DNA of 64,000 nucleotides from Streptomyces sp. NBC_00102 (GTDB lineage Bacteria; Actinomycetota; Actinomycetes; Streptomycetales; Streptomycetaceae). The stretch is from positions 4,421,501 through 4,485,500 of the forward strand of contig NZ_JAPEMC010000001.1 in NCBI RefSeq assembly GCF_026343115.1. Reading direction: 5' to 3'. The first letter of the stretch is position 1; every line of letters begins with the position of its first letter. Made by a program: the position numbers and the translations under genes. Shown piece by piece: positions 34,647-46,358 of the stretch. The notes below the pieces were generated by a model. That model saw nothing but the letters and a program-made list of their open reading frames with translations, was not told the origin of the DNA and did not search any database.

Positions 34647-35696
34647 TCAGTTCTTGACGCCGAAGATCGGTTCGAGGGGGTCCGGCAAGAGGTCGTTGCA
34701 GGCCAGCGCGCTGGAACGGGTCAGTGCGTCGTCCACGCAGGTGTAGTAGTCGCGGTAGACCAGCTGGACGGTGAACGTCCCGGCCACCATCGCCAGCGCC
34801 AGCAGCGCGGTCACCAGGCCGCTGACCGCCGCCGTGGTCTGCGGCTTCCCGACGCCGGGGGCGCCCGGTACGGGCTGCCCGCCCGGCGGTACGGAACCGG
34901 GCGCGGGGGCGCCGCCGGGCGCCTGGGCGCCCGGGGCGGGGGTCGTTCCGGCGTGGCCGGAACCCGTCGGTCCGTCGGCGGGCGCCGGCGGCTTCGGATC
35001 GGCGCGCAGCGAACTGATCGCCCAGTACGTACCGAGCGCGCCGAGCAGCAGGGCGATCTCCGGGAAGCCGAACAGGACGAAGAAGAAGGCCCACATTCCG
35101 CTGAGCACCGCGTAGCGGGCGCGGCGCTGGGCGGGATCGGTGGGGTCCCACCGCATGCCGCCCCGGCCGCCGTCGGGGCGCTCCGGCCCGCCGCCCGCTC
35201 CGGGGCGCCGGCCGAAGTCGCCGCCCTCCCGGCCGGGCTGCCGGTCGCTCCACTGGCTGCCCCAGACCGGGCGGTCGTCGGACGGGCCGTTCCCCTGGCC
35301 GTTCCCGCCGCCCTGCCCGTCGCCCCGGCCGCTGTGGGCCGAGGGGTGCGAGGGGTGGCGGGGCCGCCAGGGCTGGTCGGGCCGCCCCTGCGGGGGTGCC
35401 GCGAAGGGGTTGTCCTCGACGGGGGCGGCGGGCGAGGGCCGGTCCCGGCCCTCGGCCTCGCCCGGGGTGCCCTGCCCGCCGGACGTGCCCGAGGTGTCCG
35501 GCGTACCCGAACCGGTCGCACCGGGCGCATCGGAGCCGCCGTGCGGCGAGGGCTGCCGCTCCCGCAGCAGGGGTGCCGACGGTGCGCCCACCGGCCTCGT
35601 CGGGGCGCCCCCGGTCAGCGGCGAGAGCTGCGGATGGCGCGGAAAGAGCGAAGGCTGCGGAGGGCGGGAGTCGGTGCGGCGGCGTCGGTCCGGCAT
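34647..35696 (-). CDS. proline-rich membrane protein, DUF4190-like
   Basis: A 349-residue protein. The first 195 residues are Pro/Gly/Arg-rich and likely disordered. Two membrane helices at about 197-230 (YAVLSGMWAFFFVLFGFPEIALLLGAL, quoted in part: FFFVLFGFPEIALLLGAL) are followed by a Pro/Gly linker, and a third helix at about 300-325 (VSGLVTALLALAMVAGTF). The end 'YRDYYTCVDDALTRSSALAC' has two Cys that may pair outside the membrane. ATG 35696 was chosen because upstream in-frame codons fall in the purN promoter region. Function unknown. Confidence 0.72.
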   Translation of the reverse strand: MPDRRRRTDSRPPQPSLFPRHPQLSPLTGGAPTRPVGAPSAPLLRERQPSPHGGSDAPGATGSGTPDTSGTSGGQGTPGEAEGRDRPSPAAPVEDNPFAAPPQGRPDQPWRPRHPSHPSAHSGRGDGQGGGNGQGNGPSDDRPVWGSQWSDRQPGREGGDFGRRPGAGGGPERPDGGRGGMRWDPTDPAQRRARYAVLSGMWAFFFVLFGFPEIALLLGALGTYWAISSLRADPKPPAPADGPTGSGHAGTTPAPGAQAPGGAPAPGSVPPGGQPVPGAPGVGKPQTTAAVSGLVTALLALAMVAGTFTVQLVYRDYYTCVDDALTRSSALACNDLLPDPLEPIFGVKN

Positions 35697-35871
35697 GTGG
35701 TGAACGTCTTCCCCATCTTGTCGTTTCCGCCCGTCGGACGGTTCGCGTCCCCTGACGCTACCTCCCGGCCCCGCCCCCGTCCCGTGGGGGCGGCAGGGTG
35801 TGCCGGTATCGTTGCCGACGGTCGGTCCGTTCGTAGAGTCCCCCGTACCCGGGGGCGATCTTCGTTCGTAG

Positions 35872-35897
35872 GACCGTACAAAGAGACCGTACGAAGA
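35872..35897. repeat. 13-bp direct repeat upstream of purN
   Basis: GACCGTACAAAGA (35872-35884) is followed directly by GACCGTACGAAGA (35885-35897), 66 bases before the purN start. It may be part of the promoter or a regulator site for the purine genes; no specific regulator is inferred. Confidence 0.5.
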
Positions 35898-35962
35898 GTT
35901 CATCAGTGCAGAGTTCCGCCGGCACACCGCAGGCGCGTCTCCATGCGAGAAAGGGCCCAGCC

Positions 35963-36617
35963 GTGGCCTCGCCCACCTCAGCCGATCCGGCCCGCTCCGT
36001 CGATCCGGCCCGTCTGGTCGTGCTGGTCTCCGGTTCCGGTACGAACCTCCAGGCGCTGCTCGACGCCATCGACGCCGACCCCCAGGGGTACGGCGCCCGG
36101 ATCGTCGCGGTCGGCGCCGACCGCGAGGGCATCGTCGGTCTGGAGCGGGCCGAGCGTGCCGGCATCCCCACCTTCGTGTGCAAGGTGAAGGACCACGCCA
36201 CCCGCGAGGAGTGGGACGCCGCGCTGGCCGCCGCCACCGCCGGGTACCGGCCCGATCTCGTCGTCTCGGCCGGTTTCATGAAGATCGTGGGCAAGGAGTT
36301 CCTGGCCGCGTTCGGCGGCCGGATCGTCAACACCCACCCCGCCCTGCTCCCCAGCTTCCCCGGCGCCCACGGAGTGCGTGACGCACTCGCGTACGGCGTG
36401 AAGGTCACGGGGTGCACCGTCCACTTCGTCGACGACGGCGTCGACACCGGTCCGATCATCGCGCAGGGCGTGGTCGAGGTGACCGAAGAGGACACCCCGG
36501 AGGGCGAAGCCGCTCTCCACGAACGCATCAAGGAAGTCGAGCGCAAGCTGCTCGTCGAGGCCGTGGGGCGGATCGCCCGTGACGGTCATCGCATTGAGGG
36601 ACGAAAGGTTCATCTCG

Positions 36618-36625
<8 letters not shown>
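35963..36625 (+). CDS. purN: phosphoribosylglycinamide formyltransferase
   Basis: A 220-residue enzyme transferring a formyl group from 10-formyl-THF to GAR in de novo purine synthesis. The N-terminal phosphate loop is '[17 protein letters not shown]', the folate and catalytic motif is '[15 protein letters not shown]' (Asn and His), and the catalytic Asp lies in '[12 protein letters not shown]'. GTG 35963 follows GAGAAAGGG; an upstream ATG-led extension lacks family similarity. The stop overlaps the purH start by 8 bases. The folD gene nearby makes its cofactor. Confidence 0.96.
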
Positions 36626-38165
<1,540 letters not shown>

Positions 38166-38209
38166 GTCACGCGGTAGCACCGCCGGAATCCCCGCCGGGA
38201 TGACGGTTC

Positions 38210-38245
38210 GTGCGGCCCGCCGGGAATCCTCCCGGCGGGCCGCAC
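38210..38245 (+). terminator. intrinsic terminator after purH
   Basis: A perfect 16-bp stem, GTGCGGCCCGCCGGGA with TCCCGGCGGGCCGCAC, encloses a four-base loop 45 bases after the purH stop. No T-run follows, as is usual in Streptomyces. Confidence 0.85.
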
Positions 38246-38460
38246 GTGTAGGGCCCCCTGCCCCCTGGCCCCTGGTCCCGGGCGCCGGGGGACGGGACGG
38301 AACCGAGGTCTCCCCGGGGCACCGTCTCTCTGTTCTAATGGATCGCTTGTCCGAAGGGGTGTGCGGGGGCGCGCGATCCGCGAGCCGTCGAAAACGGTTC
38401 GCGAGCCCCTCCGATCGGCGTGCACGACTCGATGCGAACCGGTGGGTGAATTCATTGCGG

Positions 38461-40083
38461 ATGGGGAAAGCGCCCGGCCCGGGCGGCGACGCCCGGAGCC
38501 GTACCGGAAGCGGCAACGGCTGGTCCGTCCCCGCGCAGCAGGCGCGCGGCAAGGCCCCCCGCCCGCGCACGGACGACGAGCCGCGGCCGGAGGAACCCAC
38601 GCCCGGTGCGACGGGCCCCGACGCGACGGCTCCGGAGGCGACTGCTCCCGACGCGACGGTTCCGGACGCGACGGTTCCGGACGCGACGGCTCCCGGCGAG
38701 CGGTCCGGCCGTGTTCCGCTGCGTCCGTATCTGATCATCGGCGCGGTCCTCTGCGCCCTGTACTTCCTCTACGCCTACCTCCAGTACGCGCGCTTCGACT
38801 CGCCCTCCTGGGACCTCGGCATCTTCGAGCAGGAGGTACGCGCGTACGCCGGGTTCCACGCGCCGGTCGTCGACATCAAGGGCCCCGGCTACCTGATCCT
38901 CGGCGACCACTTCTCCCCGGCGGTGGCGCTGCTCGTCCCGCTCTACTGGATCTGGCCCTCCGCCGTCGCCCTGCTGTTCGCGCAGGCCGCCCTCTTCGCG
39001 CTCTCCGCCGTCATCGTGGGGCGTACCGTCCAGCAGGTCCTCGGCGGCCGTCACGGGCCCTGGGTCACGGTCGCGTACGGGCTCTCCTGGGGGCTCCAGG
39101 AGGCGGTGAAGTCCGACTTCCACGAGATCGCCCTCGCCGTCCCGCTGATCGCCCTCGTCTGCCGGGCGCTGCTCACCGAACGCTGGACGGCCGCCGTCCT
39201 CTGGGCCCTGCCGCTGGTCCTGGTCAAGGAGGACCTCGGCATCACCGTGGCCGCCGTCGGCCTGGTCCTCTTCGTCCTCGGACAGCGGTTCCAGGGCACA
39301 CTGCTCGCCATCACCGGCGCCTGTGCCTTCGTGCTCACCGTCTTCGTCCTGATACCGGCGGCCAGCAACGCGGGCGGTTACGACTACTGGAAGAAGATCG
39401 ACACCGACGGCCAACAGCACGTCTCCACCCTCGACGTGGTGCTCGGGGCGTTCGACTCGTCCGTCAAGATCGAGATGCTGGTCTTCCTCTTCGGCATCAC
39501 CGCCTTCATGGCGCTGCGTTCACCGTTGGTGCTGCTCGTCCTGCCCACGCTCGGCTGGCGGTTGCTCTCCAGGGACGAGAACCACTGGGGCATGGTCTGG
39601 CACTACAGCGCCGTCCTCATGCCGATGGTCTTCCTCGCCATGGCGGACGGCATCCGCCGCAGCCGTACGTCGGCCAGGCCCTGGCTCGCCTCCTTCGCCG
39701 GAGCGGTAGTCCCGGTGACCGTGGGCATCGCCTTCGCCATGACCCAGCACCTGCCGCTGCGCGAGCTGCTGCGCCCGGAGACCTACCGCGCCGACGCCGG
39801 CACGTACGCGGCGCGCGAGGCGATGGCGGCGATCCCGGTGGGCGCCAGCGTGGAGACCGACATCGCGCTGATGGCGCACCTCACCGCAGACCGGACCGTC
39901 TACTGGATCGGTGGCGCGCCCGGTACCGCCCCCGACATCGTCGCCTTCAACCTGGACGCGGGCTGGGCCAGTTCGATCCAGGACCCGGCGGCGTACGCGA
40001 CGCAGCTGCACCCGGAGGCCACCTACCGGCTCAAGCTCCGCACCGGGAGCATCGTGGTGGTGGAACGGATTCCGGCGGGCTGA
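38461..40083 (+). CDS. DUF2079 multi-pass membrane protein
   Basis: A 540-residue membrane protein. A hydrophilic head has 'TAPDATVPDATVPDA' repeats (residues about 55-78). About ten membrane helices follow, with the DUF2079 landmark 'FDSPSWDLGIFEQEVRAYAG' and 'LGDHFSPAVALLVPLYWIWP'. The family resembles polyprenyl-phosphate-dependent glycosyltransferases (GT-C fold) and the Asp-rich first loop fits that, but activity is unproven. ATG 38461 is the chosen start; GTG 38443 is possible. It ends at a terminator shared with the convergent gene. Confidence 0.82.
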   Translation: MGKAPGPGGDARSRTGSGNGWSVPAQQARGKAPRPRTDDEPRPEEPTPGATGPDATAPEATAPDATVPDATVPDATAPGERSGRVPLRPYLIIGAVLCALYFLYAYLQYARFDSPSWDLGIFEQEVRAYAGFHAPVVDIKGPGYLILGDHFSPAVALLVPLYWIWPSAVALLFAQAALFALSAVIVGRTVQQVLGGRHGPWVTVAYGLSWGLQEAVKSDFHEIALAVPLIALVCRALLTERWTAAVLWALPLVLVKEDLGITVAAVGLVLFVLGQRFQGTLLAITGACAFVLTVFVLIPAASNAGGYDYWKKIDTDGQQHVSTLDVVLGAFDSSVKIEMLVFLFGITAFMALRSPLVLLVLPTLGWRLLSRDENHWGMVWHYSAVLMPMVFLAMADGIRRSRTSARPWLASFAGAVVPVTVGIAFAMTQHLPLRELLRPETYRADAGTYAAREAMAAIPVGASVETDIALMAHLTADRTVYWIGGAPGTAPDIVAFNLDAGWASSIQDPAAYATQLHPEATYRLKLRTGSIVVVERIPAG

Positions 40084-40102
40084 CATCCGGCCCGGACACG
40101 GC

Positions 40103-40140
40103 GAAGGCCGTGCCCCGCGGAGTGCGGGGACACGGCCTTC
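40103..40140. terminator. bidirectional terminator between convergent genes
   Basis: GAAGGCCGTG-CCCCG pairs with CGGGG-CACGGCCTTC around a short loop. It sits between the stop of the DUF2079 gene (40083) and that of the convergent membrane gene (40166), so it can act on both. Confidence 0.8.
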
Positions 40141-40165
40141 GTACGCAGGCGGTACCGACGCGGCG

Positions 40166-40768
40166 TCAGTACTGCTGCGGCTGCTTGTGACGGTTGAACC
40201 AGGCGCTGCCGTCGCCGTTGGCCGAGAACACGATGACGAGAACGGCGAGCACCGTGTAGACGAGGCCGACCAGGACGAACGGGTAGATGCCGAGGATCGC
40301 CGTCACCGCACCGAACACGATGGCCGTGACGCGCAGGCCGCTGCCCCCGCTGCGGAACTTCGCAGCGAGCACGATGGCGAACACCGCCCACACCAGCGCG
40401 AAGACGGTGATGGCCCACAGCACGCCGCCCGAGTAGTCCGCGAGCTGCTGGAACTGCACGTCCTCCTGGAGGGAGGCGTCGTTCTTGGCGGCGCTGACGG
40501 CCACCGCGCTGAGCGCGAAGAGGATGGTGCCGATGACGCTGAGGCCGCCCATCACGAAGAGCATCACGCGGGCCGCCTTCACCCCACCCGGCATCTCGGT
40601 CGGGCCGGCCGGGAAACCGCCCTGACCGTACGGCGCCTGGGGGTAGCCGTAGCCCTGCTGGGGTACGCCCTGCGGGGCCTGCGGGTAGCCGTATCCGGGC
40701 TGCTGGCCGGGCTGCTGGGCGCCCGGCTGCGGCTGGCCGTAGGGGTTGTTGGGGTCGCCGAAGCTCAT
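40166..40768 (-). CDS. small membrane protein with Gly/Pro/Gln-rich head
   Basis: A 200-residue protein. The head (1-70) is a Pro-Gln-Gly-Tyr-rich low-complexity region ([18 protein letters not shown]). Then come four membrane helices at about 78-100, 118-143, 148-165 and 167-185. It resembles DUF4190/DUF4064-like actinomycete membrane proteins; the function is unknown. ATG 40768 has a good GGAGGAACC site. It is divergent from folD. Confidence 0.8.
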   Translation of the reverse strand: MSFGDPNNPYGQPQPGAQQPGQQPGYGYPQAPQGVPQQGYGYPQAPYGQGGFPAGPTEMPGGVKAARVMLFVMGGLSVIGTILFALSAVAVSAAKNDASLQEDVQFQQLADYSGGVLWAITVFALVWAVFAIVLAAKFRSGGSGLRVTAIVFGAVTAILGIYPFVLVGLVYTVLAVLVIVFSANGDGSAWFNRHKQPQQY

Positions 40769-41004
40769 GGCGAGGTTCCTCCGTTGTGATGGTGCGGGGA
40801 CGGTGCGGCCCGCGCGGAGGTACGGCTGCGCATACAACGGTTCGTCCCCCCGGCACTGTCCGCATTGCTGCGCGCCTCATCGTCGTCCCGCTGGCCGGTT
40901 TCTGTCCACCCGATTGGCGTAGTAGTTGTGCGAGTGCAACCTCACAGGTCCGGACACCGGACCCGAATTGGTCCGCAGGTGGGTTCATCCGCGAGGATGG
41001 GGGC

Positions 41005-41883
41005 ATGACCGCCCAGATTCTCGATGGCAAGGCCACCGCAGCAACGATCAAGTCCGAACTCACCATCCGTGTGGCGGCCCTCAAGGAGCGGGGCGTCACG
41101 CCAGGCCTCGGAACCCTGCTCGTCGGGGACGACCCGGGCAGCAAGTGGTACGTCAACGGCAAGCACCGCGACTGCGCGCAGGTCGGCATCGGCTCGATCC
41201 AGCGCGAACTCCCCGACACCGCCACCCAGGAGGAGATCGAGGACGTCGTACGCGAGCTCAACGCCAACCCCGACTGCACCGGTTACATCGTGCAGCTCCC
41301 GCTCCCCAAGGGCATCGACACCAACCGCGTGCTGGAGCTGATGGATCCGGCCAAGGACGCCGACGGGCTGCACCCCATGAACCTCGGCCGCCTCGTCCTG
41401 AACGAGACCGGCCCGCTGCCCTGCACCCCGCAGGGCGTCGTCCAGCTGCTCCGCCACCACGGCGTGGAGATCAAGGGGAAGCACGTCGTGGTCGTCGGCC
41501 GCGGTGTCACCATCGGCCGTCCGATCCCGCTGCTGCTGACCCGTAAGTCCGAGAACGCCACGGTCACCCAGTGCCACACCGGCACCCGCGACCTCTCCGC
41601 CCACCTCAAGGAGGCGGACATCATCGTCGCCGCCGCCGGGGTGGCCCACATCATCAAGCCCGAGGACGTGAAGCCGGGCGCCGCCGTGCTCGACGTCGGC
41701 GTCAGCCGCGACGAGAACGGCAAGATCGTCGGAGACGTGCACCCGGGCGTGGCCGAGGTCGCCGCCTGGATCTCGCCGAACCCGGGCGGAGTCGGCCCGA
41801 TGACCCGCGCCCAGCTGCTGGTCAACGTCGTCGAGGCGGCCGAGCGCGACGCCGCCGCGGCCGACGCCCCGGCAGCCGGCTGA
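41005..41883 (+). CDS. folD: methylenetetrahydrofolate dehydrogenase / cyclohydrolase
   Basis: A 292-residue bifunctional enzyme converting 5,10-methylene-THF to 10-formyl-THF, the formyl donor for PurN and PurH. Landmarks are '[20 protein letters not shown]' in the substrate domain with the catalytic Lys, '[13 protein letters not shown]', '[11 protein letters not shown]', '[11 protein letters not shown]', and the NADP loop '[16 protein letters not shown]'. It ends in the conserved '[14 protein letters not shown]'. ATG 41005 follows GCGAGGATGGGG. The DUF3017 gene follows after 102 bases, its usual neighbour in streptomycetes. Confidence 0.97.
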   Translation: MTAQILDGKATAATIKSELTIRVAALKERGVTPGLGTLLVGDDPGSKWYVNGKHRDCAQVGIGSIQRELPDTATQEEIEDVVRELNANPDCTGYIVQLPLPKGIDTNRVLELMDPAKDADGLHPMNLGRLVLNETGPLPCTPQGVVQLLRHHGVEIKGKHVVVVGRGVTIGRPIPLLLTRKSENATVTQCHTGTRDLSAHLKEADIIVAAAGVAHIIKPEDVKPGAAVLDVGVSRDENGKIVGDVHPGVAEVAAWISPNPGGVGPMTRAQLLVNVVEAAERDAAAADAPAAG

Positions 41884-41985
41884 CCCCGAGGCGCCGGACG
41901 CGTCCGACGCGTCCGAACGTTTCCCTCGCGAGTCCGGTCGCCCGACCGGACGCGCCGTCGTCCGTGCAGACCCGGAAGGAACCCG

Positions 41986-42534
41986 ATGGCTGCTGCCACG
42001 AGCCCGGCAGACCCCGCCCGCCGCGAAGCGCGGGACCCGGGTGACGCGGACCGTGCCGGAAAAGCGGAAGAGGCGGGGGGACCCGCCGGGGAGCCCGAGG
42101 GGGCCGCGGAACCGCAGGGATCGTCCCCCGCGACGCCCCAGCGGTCCTGGCGGTTCTCGCTGACCCGTGACACCGCCCGCCCCGAGGGCGGTGGCCGGGC
42201 GGCGTCCGGCGACGCCCCCGCACCGGCCCGCCAGTGGCCGCTGCTCACGGTGCTCGTGACGGCGGCCCTGGGGCTGCTCATCGTGGCCACCGACCCGTTC
42301 ACCGAGGCCTTCCGGATCGGCTCCCTGCTGATCGGGGTGGCCCTGCTGACCGGGGCCGTGCTGCGCTGGGTGGTCCCGTCGGTCGGCATGCTCGCCGTAC
42401 GGTCGCGGTTCACCGACCTCGTCACGTACGGGGTGATGGGCACGCTGATCGTGCTGCTCGCGCTGATGGCGCAGCCGGAGCCGTGGCTGGACATCCCGGT
42501 CCTGGAGGACGCGGTCCACTTCACGATCCGCTGA
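41986..42534 (+). CDS. DUF3017 membrane protein
   Basis: A 182-residue protein. The first 80 residues are acidic, Ala/Gly/Glu-rich and disordered. Three membrane helices follow at about 84-102, 107-128 and 140-160, with the family landmark 'ATDPFTEAFRIGSLLIG' and the tail 'LDIPVLEDAVHF'. The domain is restricted to actinobacteria and found after folD; its function is unknown. ATG 41986 follows GGAAGGAACCCG. Confidence 0.85.
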   Translation: MAAATSPADPARREARDPGDADRAGKAEEAGGPAGEPEGAAEPQGSSPATPQRSWRFSLTRDTARPEGGGRAASGDAPAPARQWPLLTVLVTAALGLLIVATDPFTEAFRIGSLLIGVALLTGAVLRWVVPSVGMLAVRSRFTDLVTYGVMGTLIVLLALMAQPEPWLDIPVLEDAVHFTIR

Positions 42535-42765
42535 GGCCCGGCCCCCGCGCTTTTCGCGTTCCGCCCGGCGCCCGGTGAGTGGCCCCGCGGGGTGTCCGTC
42601 CCTTCCCCCGACAGGGACGGACACCCGGGGCGGGCGGGGCGGTGCGGCCCCGGCGGGCGGCGACGCGAGCGCCGTCCGCGGCCCGCTCCAAGAGTCATGG
42701 ACACGACCATGCAGGGCAAGGAACGGTCGCTCCCTGTGGCACGGAAGTGACCATTCCGGGACCGT

Positions 42766-42920
42766 GTGACCGCCCCGCCACCGGCCTGCCTCCGCCTTGC
42801 CACCGCGCGGTGACCGCCCCGCCACCGGCCTGCCTCCGCCTTGCCACCGCCCGGTGACCGCCCCGCCACCGGCCTGCCACCGCCCGGTGACCGCCTCGCC
42901 AACGCCCGGTGACCGCTGTG
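42766..42920. repeat. 44-bp tandem repeat, decaying copies
   Basis: Units starting GTGACCGCCCCGCCACCGGC begin at 42766 and 42810 (44 bases, one mismatch) and at 42854 (shortened to 33 bases by loss of 11). Further GTGACCGC-led fragments at 42887 and 42909 are shorter still. This looks like a minisatellite shrinking by slippage. Confidence 0.9.
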
Positions 42921-43084
42921 CCGGTGACCGCCCTGTCACCCGCCGCACGGTGACCGCCCCCGTGCCCGGCCCCCCTCCCCGGACGGGAGGGACGCCCCCG
43001 GGCGCCGGTACGGGGAGTCTGTGGGCCGTGACACAGGGGGGTGGGCGGTCCGCACGGCCAGGGTCGGATAGCCTGACCGACGGA

Positions 43085-43104
43085 TATCTCTTCACATCAA
43101 GATT
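43085..43104. promoter_or_regulatory. imperfect inverted repeat upstream of mdh, TamR/UrtR-like
   Basis: TATCTCTTCACATCAAGATT is an imperfect dyad (ATCT-TT / AA-GAT halves) 62 bases before the mdh ATG. It resembles the TCTTGA-N-TCAAGA-type sites of the MarR-family regulator TamR, which in S. coelicolor is reported to bind the mdh promoter. The assignment rests on memory of that motif. Confidence 0.4.
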
Positions 43105-43133
43105 CAGGAGATGTCCAGCTCCAGGGGCCATGA

Positions 43134-44156
<1,023 letters not shown>

Positions 44157-44188
44157 GCCTGAGGGCCCCCGCGGCCCCACCGGCTCGT

Positions 44189-44224
44189 GGAGCGCCCGTA
44201 CGGCACCTGCCGTGCGGGCGCTCC
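44189..44224 (+). terminator. intrinsic terminator after mdh
   Basis: GGAGCGCCCGTACGGCA pairs with TGCCGTGCGGGCGCTCC around a two-base loop with a single mismatch. It starts 32 bases after the mdh stop. Confidence 0.85.
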
Positions 44225-44279
44225 CGTTCGTCGTGCCTCCTGCTCGTCGTGCTTCCCGTTCGTCGTGCCTCCTGCTCGT
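44222..44279. repeat. 26-bp direct repeat, two copies
   Basis: TCCCGTTCGTCGTGCCTCCT with its following TGCTCGT occurs at 44222 and again at 44254. It lies between the mdh terminator and the next operon, in otherwise gene-free sequence. Confidence 0.8.
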
Positions 44280-44411
44280 GAAAGTTGCGTGCACGGCCCC
44301 GCACCTGGCGTGCAATCGCCTCGCTCAACACCGTCACCGCCCGCTACATTGGCGTCCTTTCCCATGCAACACCCGTGCGAACGAGACGGGTTGCTCATCG
44401 AAGGGGTGCCG

Positions 44412-46325
44412 GTGACCGTGACCTCCGTGCCGTCGCAGGAATCGCGAGGCGGGGACGAGCCGGGTGGGAGACCTCCGGTCCATCCCGCGGGCAGTGAAGC
44501 CTGCCGGCTGCTCTGTGCCGGAGTCCATCACCACGAGGGCTTCCGGGACGCGGTGATCGACCACTTGTATCTCCGGGAGAACCGGATCGTCTCCCCGTCC
44601 GCCGGCTTCGACGCGGCTCGCGTGCTGGCCCATGCACTGTGGGCGCGGAAGACCCAAATCCAGTGGGCCGTCGGCATGTTGGCCGTCTGGGTGCTGGCGG
44701 TCGTCGTCACCCGGGGTTTCTTCGGCATCCTGGCTGTCGCGGCCTTCTGGGTCGGGGTCGCCCGGCTGATCCGGGGCACCGCCGCCGAGCCGCCCTACTA
44801 CCGGGTCGTCCCGGCCCTTCTGATCCGCTGGTACGCCCGGGGCATCATGGCCCTGTTCCTGCTCGCCGTCGTCGTTTCGGTGGCGGGCGGGTCCCTCGGC
44901 TGGCTCGACGACAGCGGCTCCTCCGACTATTACGGCTCCTCCGACTCGTACGGCTACTACGGCTCGTACGACTCGGACGACGGCTTCGTCGACAGCCTTC
45001 CCGGTGTGTTCGCCCTGGGGCCGAGCCTCGTGGGCGGGCTCTCCGAGTCGATGCCCGCCTCCGTGCCCTGGCTCTGCCTGCTGGCCTACGCCGGACTCGC
45101 CGCCCTGGTGGGTCTCCAACGCGGCCAGTTCTCCCGGGTGATGGGAGCGGAACTCTCCCGGCAGCGCTTCGCCGACCTCTCCGCCGACCCGGCGGAGCGG
45201 TACGCGGGCGGGCGGTTCCGGTGGCTCCGTGACCGCATCCGGGTGGAGCAGCACTCCCCGCTGATCATGTACAACGAGGACGATCCGTTCTGCGGGAGCG
45301 GGGACACCCGCCGCGCGTGGAACCTCTCCGTCGAACTCCGCCCGCGCACCGACACGGTGGCCGAGCCCATCGACAACGCGGCGATCCTCCGCCGGATCGC
45401 CCCTCTGCTCGAAGGGCTGCGGGTTCCGTCCCCGCACGGCTCGCCGGAGGCGGCGGCCGCCGTCCGCGACCGGCTGCGCGAACTCCAGGTGGACGAGTGC
45501 GTGTTCCTCCCGGTACGCGGGCTGTTGAAGCGCGGGGACGCGCCGTACGGGCCGGAGGGGTTCGAGGTGCACCGGCGGGCCGCCGTGGAGGAGGGCGGCG
45601 AGAGCCGCAGGCACTTCCTGCGGATCAGGGTCGGCGGCTGGGGCGAGGAGGTCGTGGTCACCGTCTTCGTCCGGGTCCACACCCAGGGCGGGATGCTGAT
45701 GCTGGAGGTCGCCCCGCACATCTTGAAGCCGCTGCTGCCGTTCTTCCGGCAGCTGGACCAGATCGCGCACCAGCACCGCAACAACAACTGGTTCGGCAAG
45801 GCGTACTGGGCCGCCACCAGGGTGCCGGCCTCCCTGATGGGTTCGCTGGTCACTCTCGGCCGGGGCACGGCCGTCAGCCGGAAGCAGCTCACCGACGGCC
45901 ACGGCGGCGCCCTCCCGGAAGGGCCCGAGCTGTCGATCCGGGAACTGGCCTCGGACACCCGGGCCACGCTCTTCCAGGAGATGGACATCGACCGGTACCT
46001 CAAGAGCGTCGAGGACCGGGTGACCGGCGGGGTACGGCTGGCGCTGCGCGAAGCCGGCTGGCAGACCGACGAGTTCGAGCAGAAGATCGTCCACGTCGGC
46101 GCGGGCGGGGTCTTCATCGAGTCCGCGACCGACAGCGCCATCGGCATCGGCGACCACAACACCGTCAACAGCGACCGGCGGCGCGGCTCCACCCCCGGCA
46201 CGCCGGGCGCCGGCCCGGGCTCGGGCCGCGGTTCGGGTCGGGGATCAGGCCGGGGGGCGGGCCCCAGGGCGGGTACGTCCTCGCCGCCTTCACCGCTCGG
46301 GCCGGGCCCCGCGCCGCACGAGTAA
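44412..46325 (+). CDS. membrane protein ending in an IGDHNTV motif
   Basis: A 637-residue protein, family not recognised. Four membrane helices lie at about 81-100, 103-121, 146-168 and 216-236; the loop before the fourth is Tyr/Ser/Gly/Asp-rich (SDYYGSSDSYGYYGSYDSDD). The soluble part (about 240-560) contains 'WNLSVELRPRTD', 'RHFLRIRVGGWGEEVVVTVF' and 'FRQLDQIAHQHRNNNWFGK'. Near the end, 'GIGDHNTVNS' (578-587) recurs in the next gene's product; then a Gly/Ser/Arg tail. GTG 44412 is chosen by GAAGGGG just upstream; ATG 44364 is an alternative. It is the first gene of a three-gene operon. Confidence 0.78.
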   Translation: MTVTSVPSQESRGGDEPGGRPPVHPAGSEACRLLCAGVHHHEGFRDAVIDHLYLRENRIVSPSAGFDAARVLAHALWARKTQIQWAVGMLAVWVLAVVVTRGFFGILAVAAFWVGVARLIRGTAAEPPYYRVVPALLIRWYARGIMALFLLAVVVSVAGGSLGWLDDSGSSDYYGSSDSYGYYGSYDSDDGFVDSLPGVFALGPSLVGGLSESMPASVPWLCLLAYAGLAALVGLQRGQFSRVMGAELSRQRFADLSADPAERYAGGRFRWLRDRIRVEQHSPLIMYNEDDPFCGSGDTRRAWNLSVELRPRTDTVAEPIDNAAILRRIAPLLEGLRVPSPHGSPEAAAAVRDRLRELQVDECVFLPVRGLLKRGDAPYGPEGFEVHRRAAVEEGGESRRHFLRIRVGGWGEEVVVTVFVRVHTQGGMLMLEVAPHILKPLLPFFRQLDQIAHQHRNNNWFGKAYWAATRVPASLMGSLVTLGRGTAVSRKQLTDGHGGALPEGPELSIRELASDTRATLFQEMDIDRYLKSVEDRVTGGVRLALREAGWQTDEFEQKIVHVGAGGVFIESATDSAIGIGDHNTVNSDRRRGSTPGTPGAGPGSGRGSGRGSGRGAGPRAGTSSPPSPLGPGPAPHE

Positions 46326-46358
46326 GACCGTTACCCAGGACCACCGGAGGGACATGAC

